NCBI GenBank assembly: GCA_047975545.1
Contig: JBKEDS010000024.1
Location: 1-60,231 of the forward strand
Source of the DNA: JBKEDS01 sp047975545
GTDB taxonomy: Bacteria; Bacteroidota; Bacteroidia; Flavobacteriales; Flavobacteriaceae
Length of the DNA: 60,231 nt
Reading direction: 5' to 3'
Shown here: piece by piece, positions 1 through 8,042 of the stretch
Position numbering within the stretch: position 1 is the stretch's first letter
How the letters are laid out: every line of letters starts with the position of its first letter
The notes under the pieces: generated by a model
What the model saw: only the letters and a program-made list of their open reading frames with translations
The model's database searches: none
Told to the model about the DNA's origin: nothing
Made by a program: the position numbers and the translations under genes

Positions 1-108
1 GAATTTATGCGAGAAGTTCGAGACAAAATTTCTGCCGACATTAAGGATATGGACTTTGAGCAGATAAAAAAATACTTTGAAAAAAGAAAACTTGAAATGA
101 CAAAATAA
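1..108 (+). CDS. C-terminal tail of an unidentified small accessory protein (5' end outside the window)
   Basis: An open frame runs from base 1 to a TAA stop, giving 35 residues that are strongly charged and helical in character (for example the stretch DIKDMDFEQIKKYF). I do not recognise the family. The rhythm is reminiscent of the short C-terminal tails of small antitoxin-like proteins in Bacteroidota mobile cassettes, but that is only an impression. The base composition is more AT-rich than the secA gene next door, and the repeat-like tail that follows resembles those found behind the other accessory loci in this window. Confidence 0.5.
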   Translation, partial: EFMREVRDKISADIKDMDFEQIKKYFEKRKLEMTK

Positions 109-115
109 AAAAACT

Positions 116-256
116 GCCACCAACATCGTGCATGTGCAAGAGCGGGTTAAGTGTTAAATCGGGGTTTCGGTTTTGCTTACGTTAGTGCAAGTTGAAAGTT
201 TCGGCTTCAAAATCTGCTCCTGACACATACGCACGGACCGGTATTATTGCGCTTGG
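116..256 (+). repeat. Cassette-like spacer with imperfect terminal inverted repeats
   Basis: The non-coding stretch behind the partial gene carries an imperfect inverted repeat: cgtgcatgtg at 127-136 against cacatacgcacg at 224-235, enclosing about 90 bases with no usable reading frame. Its opening words (cgtgcatg followed by an A/G-rich run) are echoed behind the accessory genes at 25935. I read it as a possible recombination-type tail of a gene cassette, but no recombinase is present and the match is weak. Confidence 0.3.
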
Positions 257-268
257 ATAAAAAAATTG

Positions 269-315
269 AAGCTGAATGACTTGTTTTTAAACTCGTAATT
301 CAGCTTTTTTTTTTT
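269..315. terminator. Hairpin plus long T run between the left-edge gene and secA
   Basis: A nine-base stem, aagctgaat at 269-277 and attcagctt at 298-306, is followed by an uninterrupted T run to 315. On the other strand a shorter T run follows the same hairpin, so it may end transcription of both the left-edge gene and the leftward secA message. Confidence 0.75.
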
Positions 316-332
316 GAAATTTATAGTAATTA

Positions 333-362
333 AACCTACAAGGTTTTTAAACCTTGTAGGTT
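333..362. repeat. Perfect 14-bp palindrome (flavobacterial intergenic repeat type)
   Basis: The arm aacctacaaggttt at 333-346 is mirrored exactly at 349-362 across a two-base loop. It lies between the secA stop codon and the terminator at 269-315. Palindromes with this core are familiar to me as dispersed intergenic repeats in flavobacteria; here it has no T run of its own and could be part of the secA 3' end. Confidence 0.7.
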
Positions 363-379
363 GAATTTTGCATAAACCT

Positions 380-3300
380 CTAATCTTCATCCACCAAAAC
401 CCAATCGCCTTTGGTTAGCAAGGGTTCGGCTTGTTTGTATTTTAGGGTTTTGTTTTCGCCATTCATAACGTGTTTTATGGTAACACGGTCGTTGCGCCCG
501 ATTTTTGGGCGGTCGCGTACAATAGTTTCAATTATTTGGGGTTGCCGCTGCGTATTGCCTGCAGCCCTGTTTTGCGCAGAGCGTTCGTCAAGGTTCGGGA
601 TTTCGTCTTTTTGGACGTTTAGTTTTTCTTGTTTGCGCTCCCGGGCTTCCTGAATGGTGTTCTGGGTTTCCTGTGGTAGTTCACCTTTAAACAAAAACGA
701 AATAACATCTTTATTCACCTCGTCTATCATGGCCTTGAACAGTTCAAAGGCTTCAAACTTATAAATTAAAAGCGGGTCTTTTTGTTCGTGTACGGCCAAC
801 TGTACCGATTGTTTTAGCTCGTCCATTTTACGCAAATGCGTTTTCCACGCATCGTCTATAATGGCCAAGGTAATGTTTTTTTCAAAATCGGTAATAAGCT
901 GTTTACCGTTGGTTTTATAGGCCTGCTCCAAATCGGTTACAACGTTTAGGGTTTTTATGCCGTCGGTAAAAGGCACGACTATGCGCTTAAAGCGGTCGCT
1001 TTGCGTTTCGTAAACGTTTTTAATTACGGGGAAGGCTATATCGGCATTGCGGGCCATTTTTTCGCGATAGCTGTCAAATGCGGCGTGGTATACTTTTGAG
1101 GTAATTTCTTGGTTTGAAAGCTTACCAAAGTCGGCTTCGGAAATTGGTGCGCTCATTGAAAAATATCGGATTAACTCGAATTCGAAATTTTTAAAATCGT
1201 TTGCCGCTTTATTGGTTTCGGTAATGCCTTCGGATGTGTCGAAAATCATATTGGCCAAATCCACACGTAAACGTTCGCCAAATAGGGCGTGGTGGCGGCG
1301 TTTGTACACTACTTCGCGTTGGGCGTTCATAACATCGTCGTATTCCAACAAGCGTTTACGAACCCCAAAGTTGTTTTCCTCGACTTTTTTCTGGGCGCGT
1401 TCTATGGATTTTGAAATCATGGAATGTTGTATAACTTCGCCTTCCTTTAGGCCCATACGGTCCATCATTTTGGCAATGCGCTCGCTACCGAATAGGCGCA
1501 TTAGGTTATCTTCCAACGATACGTAAAATTGCGAGCTTCCGGGGTCGCCCTGACGTCCGGAACGCCCACGCAATTGGCGGTCCACACGGCGGGAGTCGTG
1601 GCGCTCGGTACCTATAATGGCCAATCCGCCTGCTTGTTTTACTTGGTTTATTAATTTAATATCGGTACCACGGCCGGCCATATTGGTCGCAATGGTTACT
1701 TGTCCGGGTTTTCCGGCTTCGGCCACGATATCGGCTTCTTTTTTGTGGAGCTTGGCGTTTAGTACGTTGTGTGGAATTTTGCGTATATCGAGCATTTTGC
1801 CCAACAACTCGCTAATTTCAACCGAGGTGGTACCTATTAGCACGGGGCGGCCGGCTTGCGATAGCTTGGTAACTTCGTCGATAACGGCATTGTACTTTTC
1901 GCGCTTGGTTTTGTATACCAAATCGTTTTGGTCGTCGCGCGCAATGGGGCGGTTGGTGGGTATTTCAACGACGTCCAATTTGTAAATTTCCCAAAATTCG
2001 CCCGCTTCGGTAACCGCTGTTCCGGTCATGCCCGATAGTTTGCGGTACATCCTGAAATAATTTTGAAGCGTTATGGTAGCAAAGGTTTGGGTGGCGTCCT
2101 CGATTTTTACGTTTTCCTTGGCTTCGATGGCTTGGTGCAAACCATCGCTGTAACGGCGACCGTCCATGATACGTCCGGTTTGTTCGTCTACGATTAAAAC
2201 CTTATTGTCGATTACAACATATTGAATGTCTTTTTCGAAAAGGGCATAGGCCTTCAGCAATTGGTTTAGGGTGTGTATGCGTTCGGATTTTACGCCAAAA
2301 TCCTTAAACAGCTCTTCTTTTAGTTTGGCTTCTTCTTCTTTTAAAAGGTTTTGGTTTTCAATTTTTGCGATTTCCAAACCTATTTCGGGCATTACGAAAA
2401 AGTCGGGGTTGTCCTTGCCCGATAGGTACTCGATACCTTTATCGGTAAGTTCTACTTGGTTGTTTTTTTCTTCTATAACGTAGTACAGCTCGGCATCAAT
2501 CTTGGGCATTTCCCGGTTATTGTCCTGCATGTAAAAGTTTTCGGTTTTTTGAAGTAGTTGTTTTACGCCTTCTTCACTTAAAAATTTAATAAGCGCTTTG
2601 TTTTTGGGTATACCACGGTAAACACGCAGTAATTGGATACCGCCTTCCTTGGTGTCGCCATCGTTTATAAGTTTTTTGGCTTCGGCCAGTACGCCTGTTA
2701 GATATTTGCGTTGTACCGAAACAATATCGTCTACCTTGGGTTTAAGTTCTATAAATTCATGGTTTTCGCCCCGTGGTACGGGACCGGATATGATAAGTGG
2801 TGTACGGGCATCGTCCACCAATACGGAGTCTACCTCGTCCACAATGGCATAGTGGTGTGGGCGTTGTACCAAATCGTTTGGCGAGTGCGCCATGTTGTCG
2901 CGTAGGTAATCGAAACCAAATTCGTTATTGGTGCCGTAGGTAATATCGGCGCTATAGGCTTTTTTTCGGGCCTCGGAATTTGGTTGGTGGTAGTCTATAC
3001 AATCGACGGTTAAACCGTGGAATTGGAATATGGGTGCCATCCAAGCGCTATCGCGCTTGGCCAGATAGTCGTTTACGGTAACCAGGTGTACGCCTTTTCC
3101 GGAAAGGGCGTTAAGGTAAACGGGCAGGGTGGCTACAAGGGTTTTGCCTTCCCCGGTTTGCATTTCGGCAATTTTGCCTTGGTGCAGGGCAACACCGCCT
3201 ATAAGTTGCACGTCGTAGTGTACCATGTCCCAGGTTACGGGTTTTCCGGCGGCATCCCACGAGTTGGCCCAAGTGGCTTTGTCGCCGTCCAAGGTAACGT

Positions 3301-3736
3301 AGTCGTGGGCGCCCGAAATTTCACGGTCGAACGCATTGGCGGTAACCGTAATGCTTGTATTGTTGGTAAAACGCTTGGCGGTTTCTTTTACAACGGCAAA
3401 GGCTTCGGGTAGGATGTTGTTTAGTACGTCTTCGGTAAGTTTGTAGGCATCGTCCTTGAGTTTGTCTATTTCTTGGTAAATGTCCTCGCGTTTATCGATG
3501 TCCTCGGTGTTTTCGGCTTCGGTTTGTAAAGCCTCGATTTTGTCGTTTATGGGTTTGTTTGCTTCGGCTATTTTGGCCTTGAACTCGGCGGTTTTGGCTC
3601 TTAGTTGGTCGTGCGAAAGGCTTTCAATGTTTTTTTCTAAAGCCTTTATTTTGTCTACTATGGGCATTAGGGCTTTTACGTCCTGTTTGGATTTGTCGCC
3701 CACGAATACTTTAAGTATGGAATCTAAAAAACTCAT
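380..3736 (-). CDS. secA: Protein translocase subunit SecA
   Basis: This is the ATPase motor that pushes unfolded preproteins through the SecYEG channel at the inner membrane. At 1118 residues it has the length usual for Bacteroidota SecA, longer than the roughly 900 residues of E. coli. The Walker A motif MQTGEGKT lies at residues 192-199 and the DEVD Walker B at 300-303, followed by the DARTPLIISG signature. Later come the helicase-type motifs TATNMAGRGTDIKL and GTERHDSRRVDRQLRGR. The C-terminus ends in an acidic tail, and no cysteine-rich SecB/zinc-binding end is visible, as is common in this phylum. The ATG at 3736 opens a canonical N-terminus. The gene appears to be monocistronic, with a TATCTTTG minus-7-like element upstream on the minus strand at 3801-3808. 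Confidence 0.98.
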   Translation of the reverse strand: MSFLDSILKVFVGDKSKQDVKALMPIVDKIKALEKNIESLSHDQLRAKTAEFKAKIAEANKPINDKIEALQTEAENTEDIDKREDIYQEIDKLKDDAYKLTEDVLNNILPEAFAVVKETAKRFTNNTSITVTANAFDREISGAHDYVTLDGDKATWANSWDAAGKPVTWDMVHYDVQLIGGVALHQGKIAEMQTGEGKTLVATLPVYLNALSGKGVHLVTVNDYLAKRDSAWMAPIFQFHGLTVDCIDYHQPNSEARKKAYSADITYGTNNEFGFDYLRDNMAHSPNDLVQRPHHYAIVDEVDSVLVDDARTPLIISGPVPRGENHEFIELKPKVDDIVSVQRKYLTGVLAEAKKLINDGDTKEGGIQLLRVYRGIPKNKALIKFLSEEGVKQLLQKTENFYMQDNNREMPKIDAELYYVIEEKNNQVELTDKGIEYLSGKDNPDFFVMPEIGLEIAKIENQNLLKEEEAKLKEELFKDFGVKSERIHTLNQLLKAYALFEKDIQYVVIDNKVLIVDEQTGRIMDGRRYSDGLHQAIEAKENVKIEDATQTFATITLQNYFRMYRKLSGMTGTAVTEAGEFWEIYKLDVVEIPTNRPIARDDQNDLVYKTKREKYNAVIDEVTKLSQAGRPVLIGTTSVEISELLGKMLDIRKIPHNVLNAKLHKKEADIVAEAGKPGQVTIATNMAGRGTDIKLINQVKQAGGLAIIGTERHDSRRVDRQLRGRSGRQGDPGSSQFYVSLEDNLMRLFGSERIAKMMDRMGLKEGEVIQHSMISKSIERAQKKVEENNFGVRKRLLEYDDVMNAQREVVYKRRHHALFGERLRVDLANMIFDTSEGITETNKAANDFKNFEFELIRYFSMSAPISEADFGKLSNQEITSKVYHAAFDSYREKMARNADIAFPVIKNVYETQSDRFKRIVVPFTDGIKTLNVVTDLEQAYKTNGKQLITDFEKNITLAIIDDAWKTHLRKMDELKQSVQLAVHEQKDPLLIYKFEAFELFKAMIDEVNKDVISFLFKGELPQETQNTIQEARERKQEKLNVQKDEIPNLDERSAQNRAAGNTQRQPQIIETIVRDRPKIGRNDRVTIKHVMNGENKTLKYKQAEPLLTKGDWVLVDED

Positions 3737-3841
3737 GTGTTTATAGTTTTGTTTGTCTATACGGGTATAGTAATTAGTTGTTTGTATTTTGAAACGGTTT
3801 CAAAGATACGTTATGTTATGTGTTTTGTAAAGATTAGTGAT

Positions 3842-3870
3842 AAAAAAAAGCCTCGTAACCGAGACTTTTA
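3842..3870 (-). terminator. Hairpin terminator behind the DUF2795 gene
   Basis: Read on the minus strand, a stem of aaaag plus ctcg pairs across a short loop (left half 3846-3855, right half 3860-3869) and runs into eight T residues. It sits just past the DUF2795 stop codon and upstream of secA. Confidence 0.7.
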
Positions 3871-3888
3871 ACTATTCTTTATGCTTTA

Positions 3889-4110
3889 TTAATATTCATC
3901 CTCGTTCCAGAGGTAATCTTCGTCTGTTGGATAATCCGACCAAATTTCCTCTATGGAGTCGTAGGCATCGCCTTCGTCCTCGATAGCTTGCAAATTTTCA
4001 ACAACCTCGAGGGGTGCGCCGGTCCTGATGGCGTAGTCAATCAACTCGTCTTTTGTTGCCGGCCAAGGAGCATCGCTTAAATAATTTGCTAATTCTAAAG
4101 TCCAGTACAT
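3889..4110 (-). CDS. DUF2795 family small acidic protein
   Basis: A 73-residue acidic protein beginning MYWTLELANYLSDAPWPATK, which matches the DUF2795 family in length and in the conserved start LxLxxYLxDxPWPATKxELIxYAxRxGAP. Function is unknown. The second half is dominated by Asp, Glu, Trp and Tyr and would carry strong negative charge. It is preceded by a complete Bacteroidota-type promoter and followed by a hairpin terminator, so it forms its own small transcription unit between secA and the cobalamin gene. Confidence 0.9.
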   Translation of the reverse strand: MYWTLELANYLSDAPWPATKDELIDYAIRTGAPLEVVENLQAIEDEGDAYDSIEEIWSDYPTDEDYLWNEDEY

Positions 4111-4134
4111 TTTTTATGTGTTATAAATTTTGTG

Positions 4135-4164
4135 CAAAAATAATTTTTTGGATTAAAAAAGCAA
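4135..4164 (-). promoter_or_regulatory. Promoter of the DUF2795 gene (TTG-N19-TATTTTTG)
   Basis: On the minus strand TTG at 4164-4162 is separated by 19 bases from TATTTTTG ending at 4135. This fits the Bacteroidota sigma-A consensus of TTG about 18-21 bases upstream of TAnnTTTG. The start codon at 4110 leaves a short leader. Confidence 0.7.
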
Positions 4165-4246
4165 GAAAAAAATGAATTATTTAATACTTATTTAAAAGAA
4201 CGTAAACGGTTACAAAATGAACCCTTAAAATTCTTGAAAAAACTGT

Positions 4247-4819
4247 TTAAATTTTTTCGGGAATCCATTTAATTTCATTCGCTTGTAGGTCGAAGGACAA
4301 CTTCCGTGCCAACACAAATAAAAAGTCCGATAATCGGTTTAAATACTTTAGTACGTTGTTGTTTATGGGCGATATGTCGTTAAGGGCGCTGGCCAAACGT
4401 TCGGCCCTGCGGCACACACAGCGTGCTATATGACAAAATGACACGGTTTGGTGGCCGCCCGGCAATACAAAATGGGTCATGGGCGGCAGGGTGTTGTTCA
4501 TGCTGTCTATTTCCTGTTCCAGGCGTTCAATATCGGCTGCTGTTATTTTAGGAATGTTTAAGCGTTCCTTGCCGTTTTTTAGTGTTGCCTTTTCGGGGTC
4601 GGTTGCTAAAATGGCGCCAAGGGTAAATAATCGGTCCTGTATATGGATAAGCAAATCTTGATACTGTTGCCCGATATTTTGGTCGCGCACAAGGCCGATG
4701 TACGAGTTAAGTTCGTCTACCGTGCCATAGCTTTCAATACGGATATGGTGTTTTGGCACCCGTGTACCGCCAAATAGTGCGGTTGTGCCTTTGTCGCCGG
4801 TTTTGGTGTATATTTTCAT
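4247..4819 (-). CDS. Cob(I)yrinic acid a,c-diamide / cob(I)alamin adenosyltransferase (PduO type)
   Basis: This enzyme transfers the 5'-deoxyadenosyl group from ATP to cob(I)alamin, making coenzyme B12. The 190-residue length and the N-terminal MKIYTKTGDKGTTALFGG block, which binds the ATP phosphates, are typical of the PduO type. The C-terminal motif RCVCRRAERL followed by LNRLSDFLFVLAR is the family's adenosine and cobalamin binding helix pair. In flavobacteria without B12 synthesis this activity normally serves methylmalonyl-CoA mutase or other B12 enzymes; no such gene is in the window. A TACATTTG element on the minus strand at 4875-4882 could be its minus-7 box. Confidence 0.95.
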   Translation of the reverse strand: MKIYTKTGDKGTTALFGGTRVPKHHIRIESYGTVDELNSYIGLVRDQNIGQQYQDLLIHIQDRLFTLGAILATDPEKATLKNGKERLNIPKITAADIERLEQEIDSMNNTLPPMTHFVLPGGHQTVSFCHIARCVCRRAERLASALNDISPINNNVLKYLNRLSDFLFVLARKLSFDLQANEIKWIPEKI

Positions 4820-4996
4820 GGGGTAGGTTTAAGAGGTTGGAAAATTATGCTTAACAACAGAATGTTCTGCAATGCAAATGTACGGATTATTAGTGAGGTT
4901 GTTTTTAATTGTGTGTTTTTGGTCTATGGTGTTGGTTGTTAGATGTTTTGATTTGCAGATAGTATTGTCCGTTTTTTGTAAAAAAATAATTTTTGT

Positions 4997-5028
4997 TTGT
5001 TTCTTGTAAGATGAATTGTATACATTTG
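4997..5028 (+). promoter_or_regulatory. Promoter of the OmpA-family gene (TTG-N21-TACATTTG)
   Basis: TTG at 4997-4999 and TACATTTG at 5021-5028 are 21 bases apart, slightly longer than the usual spacing but within the range accepted for Bacteroidota. The ATG follows at 5058, leaving a leader of about 25 bases. Confidence 0.55.
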
Positions 5029-5057
5029 CCGCTTATTTAAAATCAAACTATAAAACT

Positions 5058-7229
5058 ATGAAAAAATTAATCATTCCACTTTTCATGTTCTTATGCGTCA
5101 CAACCATGAAGGCGCAATCTTATTTAGGGTATTTAACCGATAATTACAGCGGTGTAAACAGCGTAATTGCCAACCCCGCGAATATTACCGATTCGCGCTT
5201 TAAGGCCGATATTAATTTGGTAGGCATAAGTGCATTTGGTAATAACGACTATTACGGCGTTAACGTCTTCGATGCCATAAAGGACGATTACGATTTCGAT
5301 TTGGATGCCAAAAAATCGCCATCCGACAATAACAATGCTAATATTAATATTGATGTTCTTGGGCCCGCCTTTATGTTCAACTTAACAAAAAACAGCTCAT
5401 TAGCAGTATTTACAAGAGGGCGTTCTATGGTTAACATTAACAAAATAAACGGTAACACCATAGATGGTTTGGATAACGATGAAACCGACGACTTTAACGT
5501 AGACGAAGGCGATTTTAAAGCTTTCGGACAAGCATGGGGCGAGTTAGGGGTTACCTATGCCCAGATATTGTTGAATAAAGGACAACACTTTTTAAAAGGC
5601 GGTTTAACCGTTAAATATTTACAGGGCGGCGGAAGCGCCTATGCTTACGGTAAAAATGTGACTATAGACTACGATGCCGATGGCACCGATCTTGGCGGTG
5701 GCGACCTCGTTGGCCGTTTGGCCACCACAGGGGAACTTACCTATGGGCGTTTTACCGAATTTGATGGCGATGATTACGATTACGATTTGCCCGATGCCAT
5801 GGGAATTGGTGCCGATTTGGGATTTGTTTATGAATGGCGCCCGGACCACGACCAATATTCATCGGCCAATGCCAGCGGCCAAACGGTTTCACAAAAAAAC
5901 AAGAATAAATACAAATTAAAATTAGGGGTTTCGTTAACCGATTTCGGTTCTATTAAATATAAAGAAGGCATTGAAGAAACGTTTGATGTTAATAACAATA
6001 ATGTAAGTGAAGAGGATATAAACAATGCCGATAATATTGCCGAAATTTTACATGACAATTATACCTTAACCAATACTAACAACGGTTACACAACAAAATT
6101 GCCAACCGCTTTACACCTTAATGCCGATTGGAGTTTTACCAACAAGTTGTTTTTAAATTTAAACACCGATTTGTCTTTAGTTGCAAAGGACAAAGAAAAT
6201 GCCAGCCGTATTTCAAATATGGTATCGTTAACACCGCGTTTCGAAAGCAAGTGGTTTAGCTTCTATATTCCTTTAAGTTATATAGAAACTTCCGGCTTTG
6301 CCGCTGGTGCAGGATTAAGGGCGGGGCCACTTTATTTGGGCTCAGGGTCTTTATTATCGGCTTTGGTTGGCGACGAAAATAAAGATGCCGATGTTTATGC
6401 CGGAATAAAAATACCTATTTATCAGGGTAGGACTAAAGATAAGGATAATGACGGTGTAGCTGATAGTATTGATGGTTGCCCTAAATTAGCTGGACCAGCG
6501 GAAAACAATGGCTGCCCTTGGGGCGATAGCGATAATGATGGCATATTAGACAATGAAGATAATTGCCCCGAAGCCTATGGCGTAGCCGAAAATAACGGCT
6601 GTCCTTGGGGCGACAAAGATAATGACGGTGTACTTGACAACGAAGATAAATGTCCGGACCAAGCCGGAACTACCGAAAACAATGGCTGCCCCCTAATCGA
6701 TACCGATGGCGATGGCATTGTAGATAATGAAGATGCTTGTCCTGAAGTACCGGGAATTGCCGAAAACAAAGGCTGTCCTAAAGATACCGATGGCGATGGC
6801 GTGGCCGATATAAACGATAACTGCCCCGAAACAAAAGGTACTTTGGCAAACCAAGGTTGTCCGGAAATTACAAAAGAAGTACAGCAAGCTCTAAATTCGT
6901 ATGCCAAAACCATTTTGTTCGATACGGGAAAATCGACCATAAGTGCAAAATCCAATGTGGTGTTAAGCGATATCGTGGGTGTTTTAAAAGAATATCCAAA
7001 CGCCCGATTTGCTATCGAAGGCCATACCGATAGCGTAGGTAGCGATGCCTTAAATTTAAGGCTATCGGAGCAACGTGCCAATGCCGTTAAGGATTATTTG
7101 GTTGGCAACGGGATAGATGCTGGTAGGTTAACAGCCCAAGGTTTTGGCGAAACAAGGCCGCTGGCCGATAATACAACTCGTGAAGGCCGGGAAAGAAACC
7201 GCCGGGTTGAAATTAATTTAATAAAATAA
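5058..7229 (+). CDS. DUF5723/OmpA-family outer-membrane protein with thrombospondin type 3 calcium repeats
   Basis: I start this 723-residue protein at the ATG at 5058, because that gives a clean signal peptide MKKLIIPLFMFLCVTTMKAQ; the frame extends upstream only through a non-ATG codon. Residues from about 21 to 455 form a beta-rich region consistent with an outer-membrane barrel of the DUF5723 kind. Residues from about 459 to 604 hold five calcium-binding thrombospondin type 3 repeats of the form DxDxDGxxDxxDxCP, each separated by an ENxGCP turn. The final 115 residues are an OmpA peptidoglycan-binding domain with FDTGKSTIS, IEGHTDSVG and NRRVEI. The protein should anchor the outer membrane to peptidoglycan. 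It is followed by a strong terminator. Confidence 0.93.
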   Translation: MKKLIIPLFMFLCVTTMKAQSYLGYLTDNYSGVNSVIANPANITDSRFKADINLVGISAFGNNDYYGVNVFDAIKDDYDFDLDAKKSPSDNNNANINIDVLGPAFMFNLTKNSSLAVFTRGRSMVNINKINGNTIDGLDNDETDDFNVDEGDFKAFGQAWGELGVTYAQILLNKGQHFLKGGLTVKYLQGGGSAYAYGKNVTIDYDADGTDLGGGDLVGRLATTGELTYGRFTEFDGDDYDYDLPDAMGIGADLGFVYEWRPDHDQYSSANASGQTVSQKNKNKYKLKLGVSLTDFGSIKYKEGIEETFDVNNNNVSEEDINNADNIAEILHDNYTLTNTNNGYTTKLPTALHLNADWSFTNKLFLNLNTDLSLVAKDKENASRISNMVSLTPRFESKWFSFYIPLSYIETSGFAAGAGLRAGPLYLGSGSLLSALVGDENKDADVYAGIKIPIYQGRTKDKDNDGVADSIDGCPKLAGPAENNGCPWGDSDNDGILDNEDNCPEAYGVAENNGCPWGDKDNDGVLDNEDKCPDQAGTTENNGCPLIDTDGDGIVDNEDACPEVPGIAENKGCPKDTDGDGVADINDNCPETKGTLANQGCPEITKEVQQALNSYAKTILFDTGKSTISAKSNVVLSDIVGVLKEYPNARFAIEGHTDSVGSDALNLRLSEQRANAVKDYLVGNGIDAGRLTAQGFGETRPLADNTTREGRERNRRVEINLIK

Positions 7230-7265
7230 CCCCAAGTTATATAAGTTTATAAAAACTGTTTAAAA

Positions 7266-7308
7266 AGTTAGGGTGGCTGAGCTTGTCGAAGCCACCCTAA
7301 CTTTTTTT
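7266..7308. terminator. Strong hairpin terminator downstream of the OmpA-family gene
   Basis: A perfect 13-base stem, agttagggtggct at 7266-7278 and agccaccctaact at 7290-7302, is followed by a run of T. The loop includes gagcttgtcga, a word that recurs in flavobacterial intergenic repeats, so the terminator may have been built from a dispersed repeat. Confidence 0.85.
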
Positions 7309-7318
7309 ATGCCCAATT

Positions 7319-7479
7319 ATACCAATTTCACATCAAAATGAGCCTTATTATTTCGTTCTTTTACGTTATACCTCGTTAAAAAATATCGCCGTAGCGTTGT
7401 TGTGCCTCATTTTTTTTGCCTTGTCTAAATACAAAATATCCAAAATAATTTAAAGCTTATTTCGAAATAAAATTGGTAT
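7319..7479. repeat. Putative non-coding element with 10-bp terminal inverted repeats (MITE-like)
   Basis: The ends ATACCAATTT (7319-7328) and AAATTGGTAT (7470-7479) are perfect inverted repeats bounding 161 bases that encode nothing convincing. The right end overlaps by one base the stop codon of the methyltransferase-like gene. Elements with this AATTATACCAATTT start are familiar to me from intergenic regions of flavobacteria, which suggests a dispersed family, but I cannot test copy number. Confidence 0.5.
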
Positions 7480-8042
7480 TAAACCCGAACAACAAAATGC
7501 TGTTTGGCCTGTTCGCACCGTACAAAAACAAAACCAAACCTAAACGTATTTATGGTAACGGTAACGTTTGGATTTGTCCGTATAGTTTTCCAAACAGCAT
7601 AAGCGGCTTGGGCTTGGTTAATATCGTTAAATAAAATAACCGTATCGTTATGGCAGTTTTTTAATAAGGTTTCCAATGTTTTAATTTGAAATAAAGCCGT
7701 ATCGTTAATAAAAATGAAGTCGAAAAGTTGAAGGTTGGCCGCTTCCGAAAAAATATTAATATTTTCATCCGTTAGAAGAAGTGCGTCGCGAACGCTTCCC
7801 GGTTTATCATTAACCACCAAAACCGATTTAAAATTGAAATATTTGGTTAGCCTAAATAACAGTTTTTGCTGTTTAATTGAAAGTTTAGAATCGTTTTTTG
7901 TGTTCAGAAATTTATATTCGGGATATTCGGTTTTGTCGTAAAAACATTTGGTAACCAAACCATAAACAAAAGGCGAATGCACGCCATGCTGGTTGGTCGA
8001 TTGTAATAAAAATGAAATATGTTGTTTAAAACTAAAAAACAA
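7479..8042 (-). CDS. Degenerate SAM-methyltransferase-like protein, TTG start directly behind the ABC-F stop
   Basis: The 187-residue product begins with the block STNQHGVHSPFVYGLVTKCF and ends with VTINTFRFGFVFVRCEQAKQ followed by HFVVRV, both hallmarks of a flavobacterial class I methyltransferase family usually 230-260 residues long. Between them about 50 residues appear to be missing, and the glycine-rich SAM loop (E-x-G-x-S-x-G in relatives) is replaced by VLVVNDKPGSVRD, so it is unlikely to bind SAM normally. The only possible start is TTG at 8042, placed immediately after and in the same frame as the TAA of the upstream ABC-F gene; the frame contains no ATG. It could be translated by reinitiation or, less likely, by stop-codon readthrough, or it could be a decaying paralogue. 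Confidence 0.7.
   Translation of the reverse strand: MFFSFKQHISFLLQSTNQHGVHSPFVYGLVTKCFYDKTEYPEYKFLNTKNDSKLSIKQQKLLFRLTKYFNFKSVLVVNDKPGSVRDALLLTDENINIFSEAANLQLFDFIFINDTALFQIKTLETLLKNCHNDTVILFNDINQAQAAYAVWKTIRTNPNVTVTINTFRFGFVFVRCEQAKQHFVVRV

Noticed and set aside
3017..3412. 131-codon frame opposite secA
   Set aside because: It is a Gly/Val-rich shadow of the conserved SecA ATPase region.
6440..6870. Short near-identical units in the OmpA-family gene considered as a CRISPR-like or tandem DNA repeat
   Set aside because: The periodicity is explained by five thrombospondin type 3 protein repeats; codons vary between units.
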